Of a DNA stretch of 34,903 nucleotides, positions 25,007-31,745 are shown one piece after another; position 1 is the stretch's first letter, and the number at the start of each line of letters is the position of its first letter. Both the position numbers and the translations under genes were made by a program. The notes under the pieces are model-generated. The model was not told where the DNA came from and searched no databases. It saw only the letters and a list, made by a program, of their open reading frames with translations. Source of the stretch: Pseudomonadota bacterium (GTDB lineage: Bacteria > Pseudomonadota > Alphaproteobacteria > Rhizobiales > Beijerinckiaceae); contig JAFAEL010000101.1 of NCBI GenBank assembly GCA_023423995.1, forward strand, positions 1 to 34,903. Reading direction: 5' to 3'.

Positions 25007-25783
25007 ATGTCTGAAACAGGGCCAGCTTTCTCGCTAGAGAACCGGGTGGCCGTGATCACCGGCGCCGCGGGCGACATCGGGCTCGCCATTGCGCTGCGAT
25101 ATGCCAGGGCGGGGGCGCGCCTTGCATTGCTCGACCTCGACCCCGCAGTCCTCGCCGAGCGGATCGAGGCGACGGGGATGACCAGCAGCAACTTCCTCCT
25201 TCTCAGCTGCGATGTCTCGTCGGAAGACGAGGTCAAGACGGCGGTTGCTGCGACCTCGCAACGCTTCGGCCGGGTAGACATCCTGGTCAACAACGCGGCC
25301 GCCCTGACGCCTCTTGCCCCGACGGCGCATGTCGAGATTGCTGCCTGGCGGCGGGTCATCGAGGTGAACCTCACCGGCGCCTTCCTCATGGCCCGGGAAT
25401 GCCTCCGCCCGATGATCGCGGCGCAGCGGGGCGTCATCATCAACGTAGCGTCACAACTCGCCCACGTGACCACGCCCGGGCGCGCCGCCTACAGCGCGTC
25501 GAAGGCGGCTCTCCTATCTCTGACGCGGAGCATCGCGCTCGATCATGCGGGCGACGGCATCCGCGCCGTGAGCCTCTCGCCCGGCGCCATCATGACGAGC
25601 CGCCTCACGCGCCTCATCGGCTCGCCCGACGAGGTCTCGGCGGCACTCGTGGGCGATTATCCTTCCGGTCGCATCGGCACCGCAGACGAGGTCGCCGCGG
25701 CGGCGCTGTTCCTGGCGAGCGACGATGCGGCCTTTGTCACCGGTTCCGATTTCCTGATCGACGGCGGCTACACCGCCCGCTGA
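25007..25783 (+). CDS. Short-chain dehydrogenase/reductase
   Basis: A 258-residue classical SDR. The cofactor motif is TGAAGDIG (18-25). The catalytic residues N121, S149 (NVASQ), Y162 and K166 (YSASK) are all present, with NNAA at 95-98. The acidic residue after the second strand (LLDLD) suggests preference for NAD(H) over NADP(H). The C-terminus ends with SDFLIDGGYTAR, as in FabG-like members. I prefer ATG 25007; TTG 24998 in frame has GAGG upstream and is an alternative. It is the last gene of the island and would oxidise or reduce a hydroxy/keto intermediate. Confidence 0.9.
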   Translation: MSETGPAFSLENRVAVITGAAGDIGLAIALRYARAGARLALLDLDPAVLAERIEATGMTSSNFLLLSCDVSSEDEVKTAVAATSQRFGRVDILVNNAAALTPLAPTAHVEIAAWRRVIEVNLTGAFLMARECLRPMIAAQRGVIINVASQLAHVTTPGRAAYSASKAALLSLTRSIALDHAGDGIRAVSLSPGAIMTSRLTRLIGSPDEVSAALVGDYPSGRIGTADEVAAAALFLASDDAAFVTGSDFLIDGGYTAR

Positions 25784-25911
25784 GACCGCATGATTGCGTC
25801 CGGCACTGGCCGGGCAACAGCTTCGTAGCTGCCATCCTGCAGCCGCTCCCGTTCGAGCGCATCTAAGCGCGTTCTACGACAGGCTCGTCCGAGCAACGCA
25901 AAAGCAGTCGC

Positions 25912-25928
25912 GCGCGAGCCTCTCGCGC
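25912..25928. terminator. Short hairpin between convergent SDR and gntR genes
   Basis: GCGCGAG (25912-25918) and CTCGCGC (25922-25928) form a perfect 7-bp stem with a 3-base loop in the 206-base convergent gap between the SDR and gntR. No T-run is present on either side. It is the only terminator-like structure I see there and may serve both transcripts weakly. Confidence 0.4.
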
Positions 25929-25989
25929 TACCCCGCACTGTCAGGCGACGACAGCTACCTGAGAACGCCGGGTCGGCAGCCGGCCGGGA

Positions 25990-26775
25990 TCAGACCTGAG
26001 CTTTGTGCTCGTAGCGCCAGAGGTTCGGGCTGCCGGTCCCGTCCCGCGACATCGAGAGCCGTACCTCATACTGGTCCGGCCGATACAGCGCGCTGAGATA
26101 TTCGATCGGCCGGCGACGCTCGTCGCGAACGGTACGCGTCAAGGCGATCAGCGGCTGTCCGACCTGGATTCCGAGCAGAGGCGCGGAGAACGCGTCCGCC
26201 AACTTCGCGGTGATCGTGCTGTCGGCCGAATCGACCCGAGCCCCGCCCCGTTCGAGAAGCCGGATCAGTGATCCCGACGCGAGTTCGTCGCGAGAATAAG
26301 TTCGCCCGAGTCCGGCAGGAACATGTGTCGTGAGAAGCGAGACCGGCACCCCTTCCCGACTGCGGGTGCGGACCGCCTTCTGAACGGACTCGCCCTCCCC
26401 GATCTCGAGCGTCGCGGCGACCATCGGGGAGGCCGGGATGTACTCGAACGAATGCAGCGTAACGGCGGTGAATTCCGCATAGGATGACAGGTTGTCCGCC
26501 AGCCCCGAAAGCTGCCCCGTGATCGGTGTCCCGAGAGCACCGGTGCGGGCGAAGGTGCCTCGGCCACGCCGGCGTTCGATGAGGCCATCTGCAGTCAGCA
26601 TCTCCATGGTCCGGCGCACCGTGATCCGGGATACGCCGTGCTGCTTGGAGATCTCCAATTCACCGGGAAGCGGCATCTCCGCCGGGAAACGCCCCTCCTC
26701 GATCTGCTGTCGCAGAACGAGGTAGAGGCGGTGATAAAGCGGAACCGGCCCGGCGCCCTGATCGTCGCGATCCAT
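25990..26775 (-). CDS. GntR-family (HutC/UTRA) transcriptional regulator
   Basis: A 261-residue regulator. An N-terminal winged helix (about residues 12-78) shows PLYHRLYLVLRQQIEEGRF, LPGELEISKQHGVSRITVRR and the wing IERRRGRGTFA. A C-terminal UTRA ligand domain (about 95-245) includes RTRSREGVPVSLLTTHVPAG and IEYLSALYRPDQYEVRL. UTRA members typically repress catabolic operons and are released by a pathway metabolite. It is convergent with the 14-gene island. The palindrome in its own promoter (26790-26809) resembles a sequence upstream of the first island gene, so it is the best candidate for the island's regulator. Confidence 0.93.
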   Translation of the reverse strand: MDRDDQGAGPVPLYHRLYLVLRQQIEEGRFPAEMPLPGELEISKQHGVSRITVRRTMEMLTADGLIERRRGRGTFARTGALGTPITGQLSGLADNLSSYAEFTAVTLHSFEYIPASPMVAATLEIGEGESVQKAVRTRSREGVPVSLLTTHVPAGLGRTYSRDELASGSLIRLLERGGARVDSADSTITAKLADAFSAPLLGIQVGQPLIALTRTVRDERRRPIEYLSALYRPDQYEVRLSMSRDGTGSPNLWRYEHKAQV

Positions 26776-26789
26776 GCTGCGGCCTTAGC

Positions 26790-26809
26790 ATGTCCTACGA
26801 ACAAGACAT
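26790..26809 (-). promoter_or_regulatory. Candidate GntR operator upstream of gntR
   Basis: ATGTCCTACGAACAAGACAT has 5-bp inverted arms, ATGTC and GACAT, and ends 15 bases upstream of the gntR start codon on the minus strand. It overlaps the TATATG stretch, a possible -10. A related sequence, ATGTCATACCAATAAG, lies upstream of the island at 11663. Autoregulation is the simplest reading. Confidence 0.55.
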
Positions 26810-26935
26810 ATAGCAGTCGGGCAGGGAACAAGCCGCTACGGCGATGACCATTCTTGGAAGCGGATGCTCCCAGGCCAGCCAAAGAGGCGATAAGAATTTA
26901 TTGAAATCTGCGCGTCGCCGGCAGAACTATGGAGC

Positions 26936-27169
26936 ATGGAACAGGTACTGCGGGATGTGGCCCAGGACCACTTCGGCGATGCGGCCCTCCAGGAAGGCAA
27001 TCTGGAGAGGATCACACCTCCGGATCGCCGCACCTGGGTCGCCGTCGTTGCCTTCTGGATCATCGTTATCGTGCTGGTTGCCGCCCGCGTCGGAGCGCAG
27101 CCGCCTGGCGAGACCGCGGGCCCGACCGTGCGCGGCATGTCGGCCGCAACAAAACTCGTTCCCGCCTGA
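26936..27169 (+). CDS. Small single-pass membrane protein, hypothetical
   Basis: A 77-residue frame with genome-typical G/C-ending codons. Residues 1-32 are polar (MEQVLRDVAQDHFGDAALQE). They are followed by one clear transmembrane helix at about 34-53 (VAVVAFWIIVIVLVAARVGA) and a polar tail ending KLVPA. ATG 26936 has only a poor GGAG placed directly before it, so the start is uncertain. I do not recognise a family. It sits between gntR (divergent) and the Crp/Fnr regulator gene, with no operon partner. Confidence 0.5.
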   Translation: MEQVLRDVAQDHFGDAALQEGNLERITPPDRRTWVAVVAFWIIVIVLVAARVGAQPPGETAGPTVRGMSAATKLVPA

Positions 27170-27276
27170 ACTCGGCTCGACGCGTCCGTACTTCTCTGCC
27201 CGCGCACCACGGTGCCGCTTGCGCTGGATCAATTGCCGGCTGGGCGGTTGCGGGTATGAGGATCGGTAGGCTGCGG

Positions 27277-27309
27277 TTACGTGATCGTACGTAAGGGCCG
27301 GTCCTTACG
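27277..27309 (+). promoter_or_regulatory. Overlapping palindromes upstream of the Crp/Fnr gene
   Basis: TTACGT (27277-27282) and ACGTAA (27289-27294) form a perfect inverted repeat with a 6-base spacer. The second arm extends as CGTAAGG (27290-27296), which pairs with CCTTACG (27303-27309). Three TTACG-type half-sites thus alternate in orientation within 33 bases, 71-103 bases before the ATG at 27380. The 6-base spacing equals that of Crp/Fnr-type sites, but the arm sequence is not the standard TTGAT or TGTGA. Confidence 0.5.
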
Positions 27310-27379
27310 CAGTGGCCCCGAATATCGGGCCAGATCGGCGCTCGGTACCTCTCTCATCAGGCTTGAGATGAGGACGCCG

Positions 27380-28072
27380 ATGAGACCCCAAGTAACATCT
27401 CAGAACCCCGTTGCGCCGACTGGTGCGTCCCGCCTGCCGACCGCGAGCGTCGCCGAAATCGGGCTATTCGCCGGCTGTCCGGAGCTCATCGGCTCGCCCT
27501 TCGCGTATGCGCGGGAAGAGGAGATCTACGGCGACGGCGAAGATACCGAATACGTCTACAAGATCGTCTCGGGCGCGGTGCGGACCTGCAAGATCCTTGG
27601 CGACGGTCGGCGCCAGATACATGGCTTCCATCTGCCGGGTGACCTCTTCGGCTTCGAGCCCGGCTCGGCTCACCGGCTCACGGCGGAAGCCGTCGCCGAT
27701 ACCAAGGTCCTGATGTTCAAGCGCCGGCAACTCGAGCGGCTCGCCAAGCAGAATGTCGAGGTCGCGTGCCAGCTCTGGACCATGACGGCGAAGAACCTTC
27801 AGCATGCCGAGGAGCACATGATCCTTCTAGGCCGTCGCACGGCGCTGGAACGCGTGGCCGCCTTCATCCTGGAGATGGATGCTCGCCTCGGCGGATCGGG
27901 AGCAATCGAATTGCCGATGTCGCGCCGCGACATTGCCGATTACCTAGGCCTGACGCTCGAGACGGTGTCCCGCTCCATGTCCCAGCTCCAGACCGATCGC
28001 TCGCTCTCCCTCTCGGGCGCCCGGCGTATCGTGCTGAACAAGCGTGCGATAGGCGGGCTCGTCGATAACTGA
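27380..28072 (+). CDS. Crp/Fnr-family transcriptional regulator (FixK-like)
   Basis: A 230-residue regulator with an N-terminal cyclic-nucleotide-binding-type beta roll (DTEYVYKIVSGAVRTCKILG, QIHGFHLPGDLFGFE). A dimerisation helix (EHMILLGRRTALERVAAFIL) leads to a C-terminal helix-turn-helix (MSRRDIADYLGLTLETVSRSMSQLQ). The recognition helix ETVSRSMS is that of the FixK/Fnr branch. There is no four-cysteine Fnr iron-sulfur motif at the N-terminus, so direct oxygen sensing of the Fnr kind is unlikely. ATG 27380 is preferred because AGGA lies just upstream. ATG 27368 and other upstream starts are possible, but they would read through the palindromic promoter. The gene stands alone. Confidence 0.92.
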   Translation: MRPQVTSQNPVAPTGASRLPTASVAEIGLFAGCPELIGSPFAYAREEEIYGDGEDTEYVYKIVSGAVRTCKILGDGRRQIHGFHLPGDLFGFEPGSAHRLTAEAVADTKVLMFKRRQLERLAKQNVEVACQLWTMTAKNLQHAEEHMILLGRRTALERVAAFILEMDARLGGSGAIELPMSRRDIADYLGLTLETVSRSMSQLQTDRSLSLSGARRIVLNKRAIGGLVDN

Positions 28073-28156
28073 GGCCAGCGCCCGCGTGCCGCCGCGCACT
28101 GAAGCTGTAGCCCGGCGGCGGATGGTCTACCTCAGGTCTCGAACTCATAACGGGGT

Positions 28157-28813
28157 AGCGGCGGGTCGGAGGGGGCCGGCGACGACCTGCGCCAAGCGGC
28201 TCCGGCGCTGGGCGAAGATCGGCGTGTGGGACCGCATCTTCGAGGCTGTGTCGCGGGCCTATGACGGCGACCTGCAGATGCTCGTTTCCTCCTCGATCCG
28301 GGTCCACCAGCACGGTGGCAACGTCAAAAAGGGGGCCCGCACGCCACGCCTGCCGCCGCTCGGGACGGCGCTCGATCCGAGTGCATGGGGCGTTCGCGCG
28401 GCGGGCTGACGACTAAGATCCACGCGCTCGTCGACGCGAACGGCCTGCCAGTCGGGCTGAAGCTGACGGAAGGTCAGGCACATGACGGCCGGAGCGCAGC
28501 CGGCATGCTCGCCGACCTCGGTCCCGGCCAGATCCTCATGGCCGACCGCGCCTACGACTCCGAGGCGCTCCGCCAGACGATGACCGCCCAGGGTGCCTGG
28601 GCCAACCGCAGGCCAATGTCCCGGCGCGTGAACATGCCCGCCTTCAGCCCCTACCTGGACCGCTACAGGAACCTTGTCGAACGCTTCTTCAACAAGCTCA
28701 AGCCCTTCAGAGCCATCGCGACCCGATACGAAAAGCACGCCACGAACGATCTCGCGTTGGTCAAACTCGCCTCAACACGCATTTGGTTGTGGGCTTATGA
28801 GTCGGTGGCCTAA
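28157..28813 (+). pseudogene. 5'-truncated IS5-family (IS427-like) transposase remnant
   Basis: Two overlapping frames correspond to OrfA and OrfB of an IS5-type element. The first resembles RLRRWAKIGVWDRIFEAVSR, but the usual N-terminal part of about 50 residues (TDxEWxxIxPLLP...GAPWRDLP) is absent. The first catalytic Asp is lost: MLVSSSIRVHQH where MIDSTIVRAHQH is expected. The second frame (28385-28813) starts GRSRGGLTTKIHALVD and keeps the later Asp (MADRAYDS) and Glu (NLVERFFNKLK). Terminal inverted repeats and a target duplication cannot be identified. The element is a non-autonomous relic; the missing 5' part was deleted or diverged beyond recognition near 28157. Confidence 0.85.
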
Positions 28814-28875
28814 GGCACCGGCAACAGATCATCCACCCGCATATCGTTCCGAAAGTGTCGCCTTGTGGACAGGAT

Positions 28876-28891
28876 TGGCACAAGTCTGGCA
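28876..28891 (+). promoter_or_regulatory. Candidate sigma-54 promoter
   Basis: TGGCACAAGTCTGGCA has the GG and GC dinucleotides at the -24/-12 spacing of RpoN promoters (consensus TGGCACG-N4-TTGCA), with mismatches at position 7 and at the first T-run. It ends 35 bases upstream of the GTG at 28927. No enhancer-binding regulator is encoded in the window. Confidence 0.35.
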
Positions 28892-28926
28892 CGGGTCCGT
28901 TGTCTGGGATTGCGAGGACCCCTTCT

Positions 28927-29133
28927 GTGCTGATTTTGCTGTCCGTATGCCTTTTGAGCGATCCGACGACGTGCCGCGAAGAGCGCCTGAACTTCTCCTT
29001 CGAACAGGTCAGCGCGATGACCTGCATGGTCGGCTCTCAGGCCGTGATAGCGGAATGGCAGCAGGGGCATCCCGACTGGAGTGTGAGGCGCTGGCGCTGT
29101 GCATCTCCGCGCTCGATCTCGACCCCGATCTGA
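28927..29133 (+). CDS. Small exported protein, hypothetical
   Basis: A 68-residue frame beginning at GTG 28927 with GAGGA eight bases upstream. The N-terminus (MLILLSVCLLSD) is a short hydrophobic signal. The remaining part contains TTCREERLNFSFEQV, MTCMVGSQAVIAEWQQGHPD and RRWRCA. The pattern Cys-Arg, then TCM, then a tryptophan-rich W-x(n)-RRWRC end is one I associate with small periplasmic proteins of unknown function common in Rhizobiales. Three mature-part cysteines suggest disulfide or thiol chemistry. It lies between the transposase relic and the histidine kinase gene, with no partner evident. Confidence 0.6.
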   Translation: MLILLSVCLLSDPTTCREERLNFSFEQVSAMTCMVGSQAVIAEWQQGHPDWSVRRWRCASPRSISTPI

Positions 29134-29216
29134 CCTGAAGTACCGGGCGGCTTCCACGTAGCTGGACGAAGTGGCACTCTCACCGGGTCTTCGCAGGCGC
29201 GGAGTTCCGGAAGGGC

Positions 29217-30797
29217 ATGCGATCACTCCGGGTCAAGTTCGCACTCCTGGCAGGAAGTGTCGGCCTGTTCGCGATCGCCATCGCTGCCGGCCTTTTCTGG
29301 GCGCTGGCGGCTACCGACCAGGCGGTGGAGCGGACGCTATCCGCCCAGGCGCGTCTTGACCGCGTCGCGGAGCTTTCCGGACGGCTGACGCAATATGGCT
29401 TGGCCGCCGTGGATGCGGCCGGGACCGGGGCTCCGCAACTCGACCGGCTCCAGCGCGCCCGTGCCGATGTCGAGCAGGCGCTCGGCGGCGTCTCGGAACA
29501 TCTCGGCGAAGCCGTAGCGGAGAGAACCGACATCCTCGGAAAAACCGAGGCCGCCGGGCGCTCCCGCATGCTGGCGCGGCTTCGCGCATCCGTCGGCCTG
29601 CTGGATCAGCAGATCCAAAGCCTTTTGAAGGAGCCTGAGCCGTCCCGGCGGGTCGACGAGGTCCGCGGGGCCCTCAATGGCTTCGGGGCGGTCACGGGGC
29701 CGGCCCTGTCCGCTCTCGTGGACGCGGAGCGGCGAGCAGTGGAAGCGGCTTCGGTCCAGGCAAAGGCGCTCTCTGCCTCCCTCCGCACGCTCGTGCTCAT
29801 CGTCGCGCTCACGGCGCTGGTCGGGACCGCAATCGTCAACCGAGCAATCACCAGGCCGCTGCTCGCGAGGATCGACGCGATCCGGAGGGCTGCGAGCGCG
29901 ATCGGGCACGGGGAGAGCTGGACCAGGATCCCGGTCCGGGAGCGCGACGAACTCGGCCTCCTCATCGCGAGTTTCAATCGGATGGCGGCCCGCCTTGGTC
30001 GGAGGGAGCGGCGTCTCGCCGCAGACCGGGCTCAACTCGAGGAGACGGTGGCGGAACGGACCGCCGATCTGCGGGCGGCCAACGATAGGCTCGCAGCGAT
30101 CGACCGCTCCCGCCGCCGGTTCTTCGCCGATGTCAGCCACGAGCTGCGTACGCCCCTGACCGTGATCCTGGGCGAATGCGACCTCGCTGCGCGCAACCCG
30201 CCTTCTGCACCTTCCGAGGTCAGAAGCCTGGTCGGCACGATCCGCGTGCGGGCTCTGAGGCTGCAACGTAGGGTGCAGGATCTTCTCCGCGTCGCCCGGT
30301 CCGAATCCGGACAGATCGAGCTCGATCCCAAACCGGTGAGCGCGGTGGCAGTCTTGAGCGAGGCAGTCGAGTCCTGCGCAGGTGAGGCCGAGCGCCGGCG
30401 GATCGTCCTGGTTTTCGACCCCGGAATGCAGGACGTCGAGATCTTGGCGGATGCCGAATGGCTGCGGCAAGTGGTCGAAGGCTTGATCGACAACGCCCTG
30501 CGGCATGCGAGTGGCGCGACCCGGATCGTGGTGCGTCTCGCGGCAGGCAGGCTCGGCGCTTCGATCTCGGTCAGCGACGATGGCCCGGGCTTCCCCGAGC
30601 CGCAGGACCAGCTCCTGACCCGCTTCGCCCGGTCTGGACAGCGGTCCGGCGCAGCCGGCTTCGGAATCGGGCTGGCGCTCGCCGCCTGGATCGTCGAACA
30701 TCACGGGGGAACGATCCGGCTCGAGAAGGCCGGACGGGAAGGCGGCGCCGAGGTTACGCTCGATCTACCCGCCTTGATCCGGGAGGACGCCGCATGA
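29217..30797 (+). CDS. Sensor histidine kinase
   Basis: A 526-residue membrane sensor. A first transmembrane helix (about 8-30) and a second (about 190-209) enclose a periplasmic, Ala/Arg-rich helical domain of about 155 residues. Then follow HAMP (210-262), a short coiled region, and HisKA with the phospho-acceptor H308 in DVSHELRTPL. The ATP-binding domain has an N-box (N426 in LIDNALRH), a G1 box SDDGPGF (D455) and a G2 box GFGIGLALA. ATG 29217 has GGAAGGG just upstream. The stop overlaps the response regulator start by four bases (ATGA), so this is a cognate pair. Immediately downstream is pqqA, which suggests a role in controlling PQQ synthesis. Confidence 0.94.
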   Translation: MRSLRVKFALLAGSVGLFAIAIAAGLFWALAATDQAVERTLSAQARLDRVAELSGRLTQYGLAAVDAAGTGAPQLDRLQRARADVEQALGGVSEHLGEAVAERTDILGKTEAAGRSRMLARLRASVGLLDQQIQSLLKEPEPSRRVDEVRGALNGFGAVTGPALSALVDAERRAVEAASVQAKALSASLRTLVLIVALTALVGTAIVNRAITRPLLARIDAIRRAASAIGHGESWTRIPVRERDELGLLIASFNRMAARLGRRERRLAADRAQLEETVAERTADLRAANDRLAAIDRSRRRFFADVSHELRTPLTVILGECDLAARNPPSAPSEVRSLVGTIRVRALRLQRRVQDLLRVARSESGQIELDPKPVSAVAVLSEAVESCAGEAERRRIVLVFDPGMQDVEILADAEWLRQVVEGLIDNALRHASGATRIVVRLAAGRLGASISVSDDGPGFPEPQDQLLTRFARSGQRSGAAGFGIGLALAAWIVEHHGGTIRLEKAGREGGAEVTLDLPALIREDAA

Positions 30798-31498
30798 CGC
30801 GTTTGCTCGTGGCGGAGGACGACAGCGATATTGCTGCGATGCTGGCCCGAGGGCTCGGGGCGGAGGGCTTTACCGTCCGGCTCGTGGCGGGCGCGGCCGA
30901 AGCGCTCACCGCCGCAAAAGAAGACCTGCCGGAGGCCGTGCTCCTCGACATCCTGCTGCCGGACGGCTCGGGCTTCGACATATGCCGCCGCCTTCGGGAG
31001 GGCGGCTTCGCCGGACCGATCCTGTTTCTCAGCGCGAAGGACGAAATCCAGGACCGGGTGGAGGGACTGGGGCAGGGAGCGGACGACTACATCGTCAAGC
31101 CGTTCTCCTTCGACGAGTTGGTCGCGCGGCTGCGGACGCACCTCCTTCGCCGGCAGGGAGCGGCGACCCCGCAGGCGGTCCTCAGCGCAGGCCGCATGAA
31201 GCTCGACACGACGACCCGCCAGGTCACCTTCGCGGATGCCCGCGTGCGGCTTACGCAGCGGGAAGCCGAACTCCTGGCGCTGCTGATGTCGCGGGCAAAT
31301 CAACCGATCAGCCGGGGCGAGATCTTCGATCGCCTCTGGGCCGCGCATGGCGGCCTCTCGCTGAACGTCGTCGACGTTTATCTCGGTTACTTGCGGACCA
31401 AACTCGGCGATATCACGCGCATCGGCGGCCCGATCATCTCGACGGTGCGAGGCCGAGGCTTCCTGCTGGACCTGCGCGAGCCCGTTTACCGCGCCTGA
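30794..31498 (+). CDS. OmpR-family response regulator
   Basis: A 234-residue DNA-binding regulator. The receiver domain has the acidic pocket (E8, D9, D10 in VAEDDSD), phospho-acceptor D52 in LLDILLPDG, S80 in LFLSAKD and K102 in VKPFSF. The C-terminal winged helix (about 135-230) shows VRLTQREAELLALLM, ISRGEIFDRLW and VDVYLGYLRTKLG. ATG 30794 overlaps the kinase stop. The 125 bases between its stop and pqqA contain 11-bp-spaced direct repeats (31579-31595) suited to binding of tandem OmpR-type monomers. Confidence 0.95.
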   Translation: MTRLLVAEDDSDIAAMLARGLGAEGFTVRLVAGAAEALTAAKEDLPEAVLLDILLPDGSGFDICRRLREGGFAGPILFLSAKDEIQDRVEGLGQGADDYIVKPFSFDELVARLRTHLLRRQGAATPQAVLSAGRMKLDTTTRQVTFADARVRLTQREAELLALLMSRANQPISRGEIFDRLWAAHGGLSLNVVDVYLGYLRTKLGDITRIGGPIISTVRGRGFLLDLREPVYRA

Positions 31499-31569
31499 GG
31501 CCCCACGGCGCGCACTTGCACTCCGGCGAGCGAATAGCTAGCTTCTCCATTGAGATACGACAATCTCCG

Positions 31570-31595
31570 GATAAGAAATCTTATGATTTTCTTAT
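31570..31595 (+). promoter_or_regulatory. Repeat-rich pqqA upstream element, candidate response-regulator site
   Basis: This AT-rich island contains GATAAGAAA (31570-31578) inverted relative to TTTCTTATC (31588-31596), and an ATAAGA-AA-TCTTAT palindrome (31571-31584). It also holds a direct repeat, TCTTAT-N5-TCTTAT (31579-31584 and 31590-31595), with an 11-bp period. An 11-bp direct repeat is the usual geometry for OmpR/PhoB-type regulators. It lies about 30-55 bases upstream of the pqqA ATG. Confidence 0.55.
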
Positions 31596-31623
31596 CTCGA
31601 TTTGCGCAGCGAGGGAGAGAAGC

Positions 31624-31713
31624 ATGAAGTGGTCGAAGCCCGTTGTCCGTGAATACTGCGTCGGCATGGAAGTAACGAGCTACGAGTCGGCCGAGATCGA
31701 CCCGCTCTTCTAG
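31624..31713 (+). CDS. pqqA: PQQ precursor peptide PqqA
   Basis: A 29-residue ribosomally made peptide, the substrate from which pyrroloquinoline quinone is built. The conserved Glu16 and Tyr20, which are cross-linked by PqqE and end up in the cofactor, are present in GMEVTSYESAE. The N-terminal MKWSKP matches the PqqD-recognised leader. GGGAGAG lies just upstream of the ATG. pqqB follows 32 bases after the stop. The gene is too short for most gene callers but is certain from motif and position. Confidence 0.97.
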   Translation: MKWSKPVVREYCVGMEVTSYESAEIDPLF

Positions 31714-31745
31714 CCGTCCGAACACCGAGGGAGGTTTGCAGGGTC

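Noticed and set aside
11726..25783. Plain allantoin/purine degradation as the role of the island.
   Set aside because: PuuE-like and racemase-like genes fit, but no ureidoglycolate or allantoate enzymes are present, the racemases lack cysteines, and the LeuCD-type hydratase and ICL-type lyase have no place in it.
28157..28813. A functional insertion sequence.
   Set aside because: The N-terminal third of the transposase and the first catalytic Asp are missing, and no terminal inverted repeats could be found.
31550..31587. TTGAGA (31550-31555) and TATGAT (31582-31587) as the pqqA -35/-10 pair.
   Set aside because: The spacer is 26 bases, too long for a sigma-70-type promoter.
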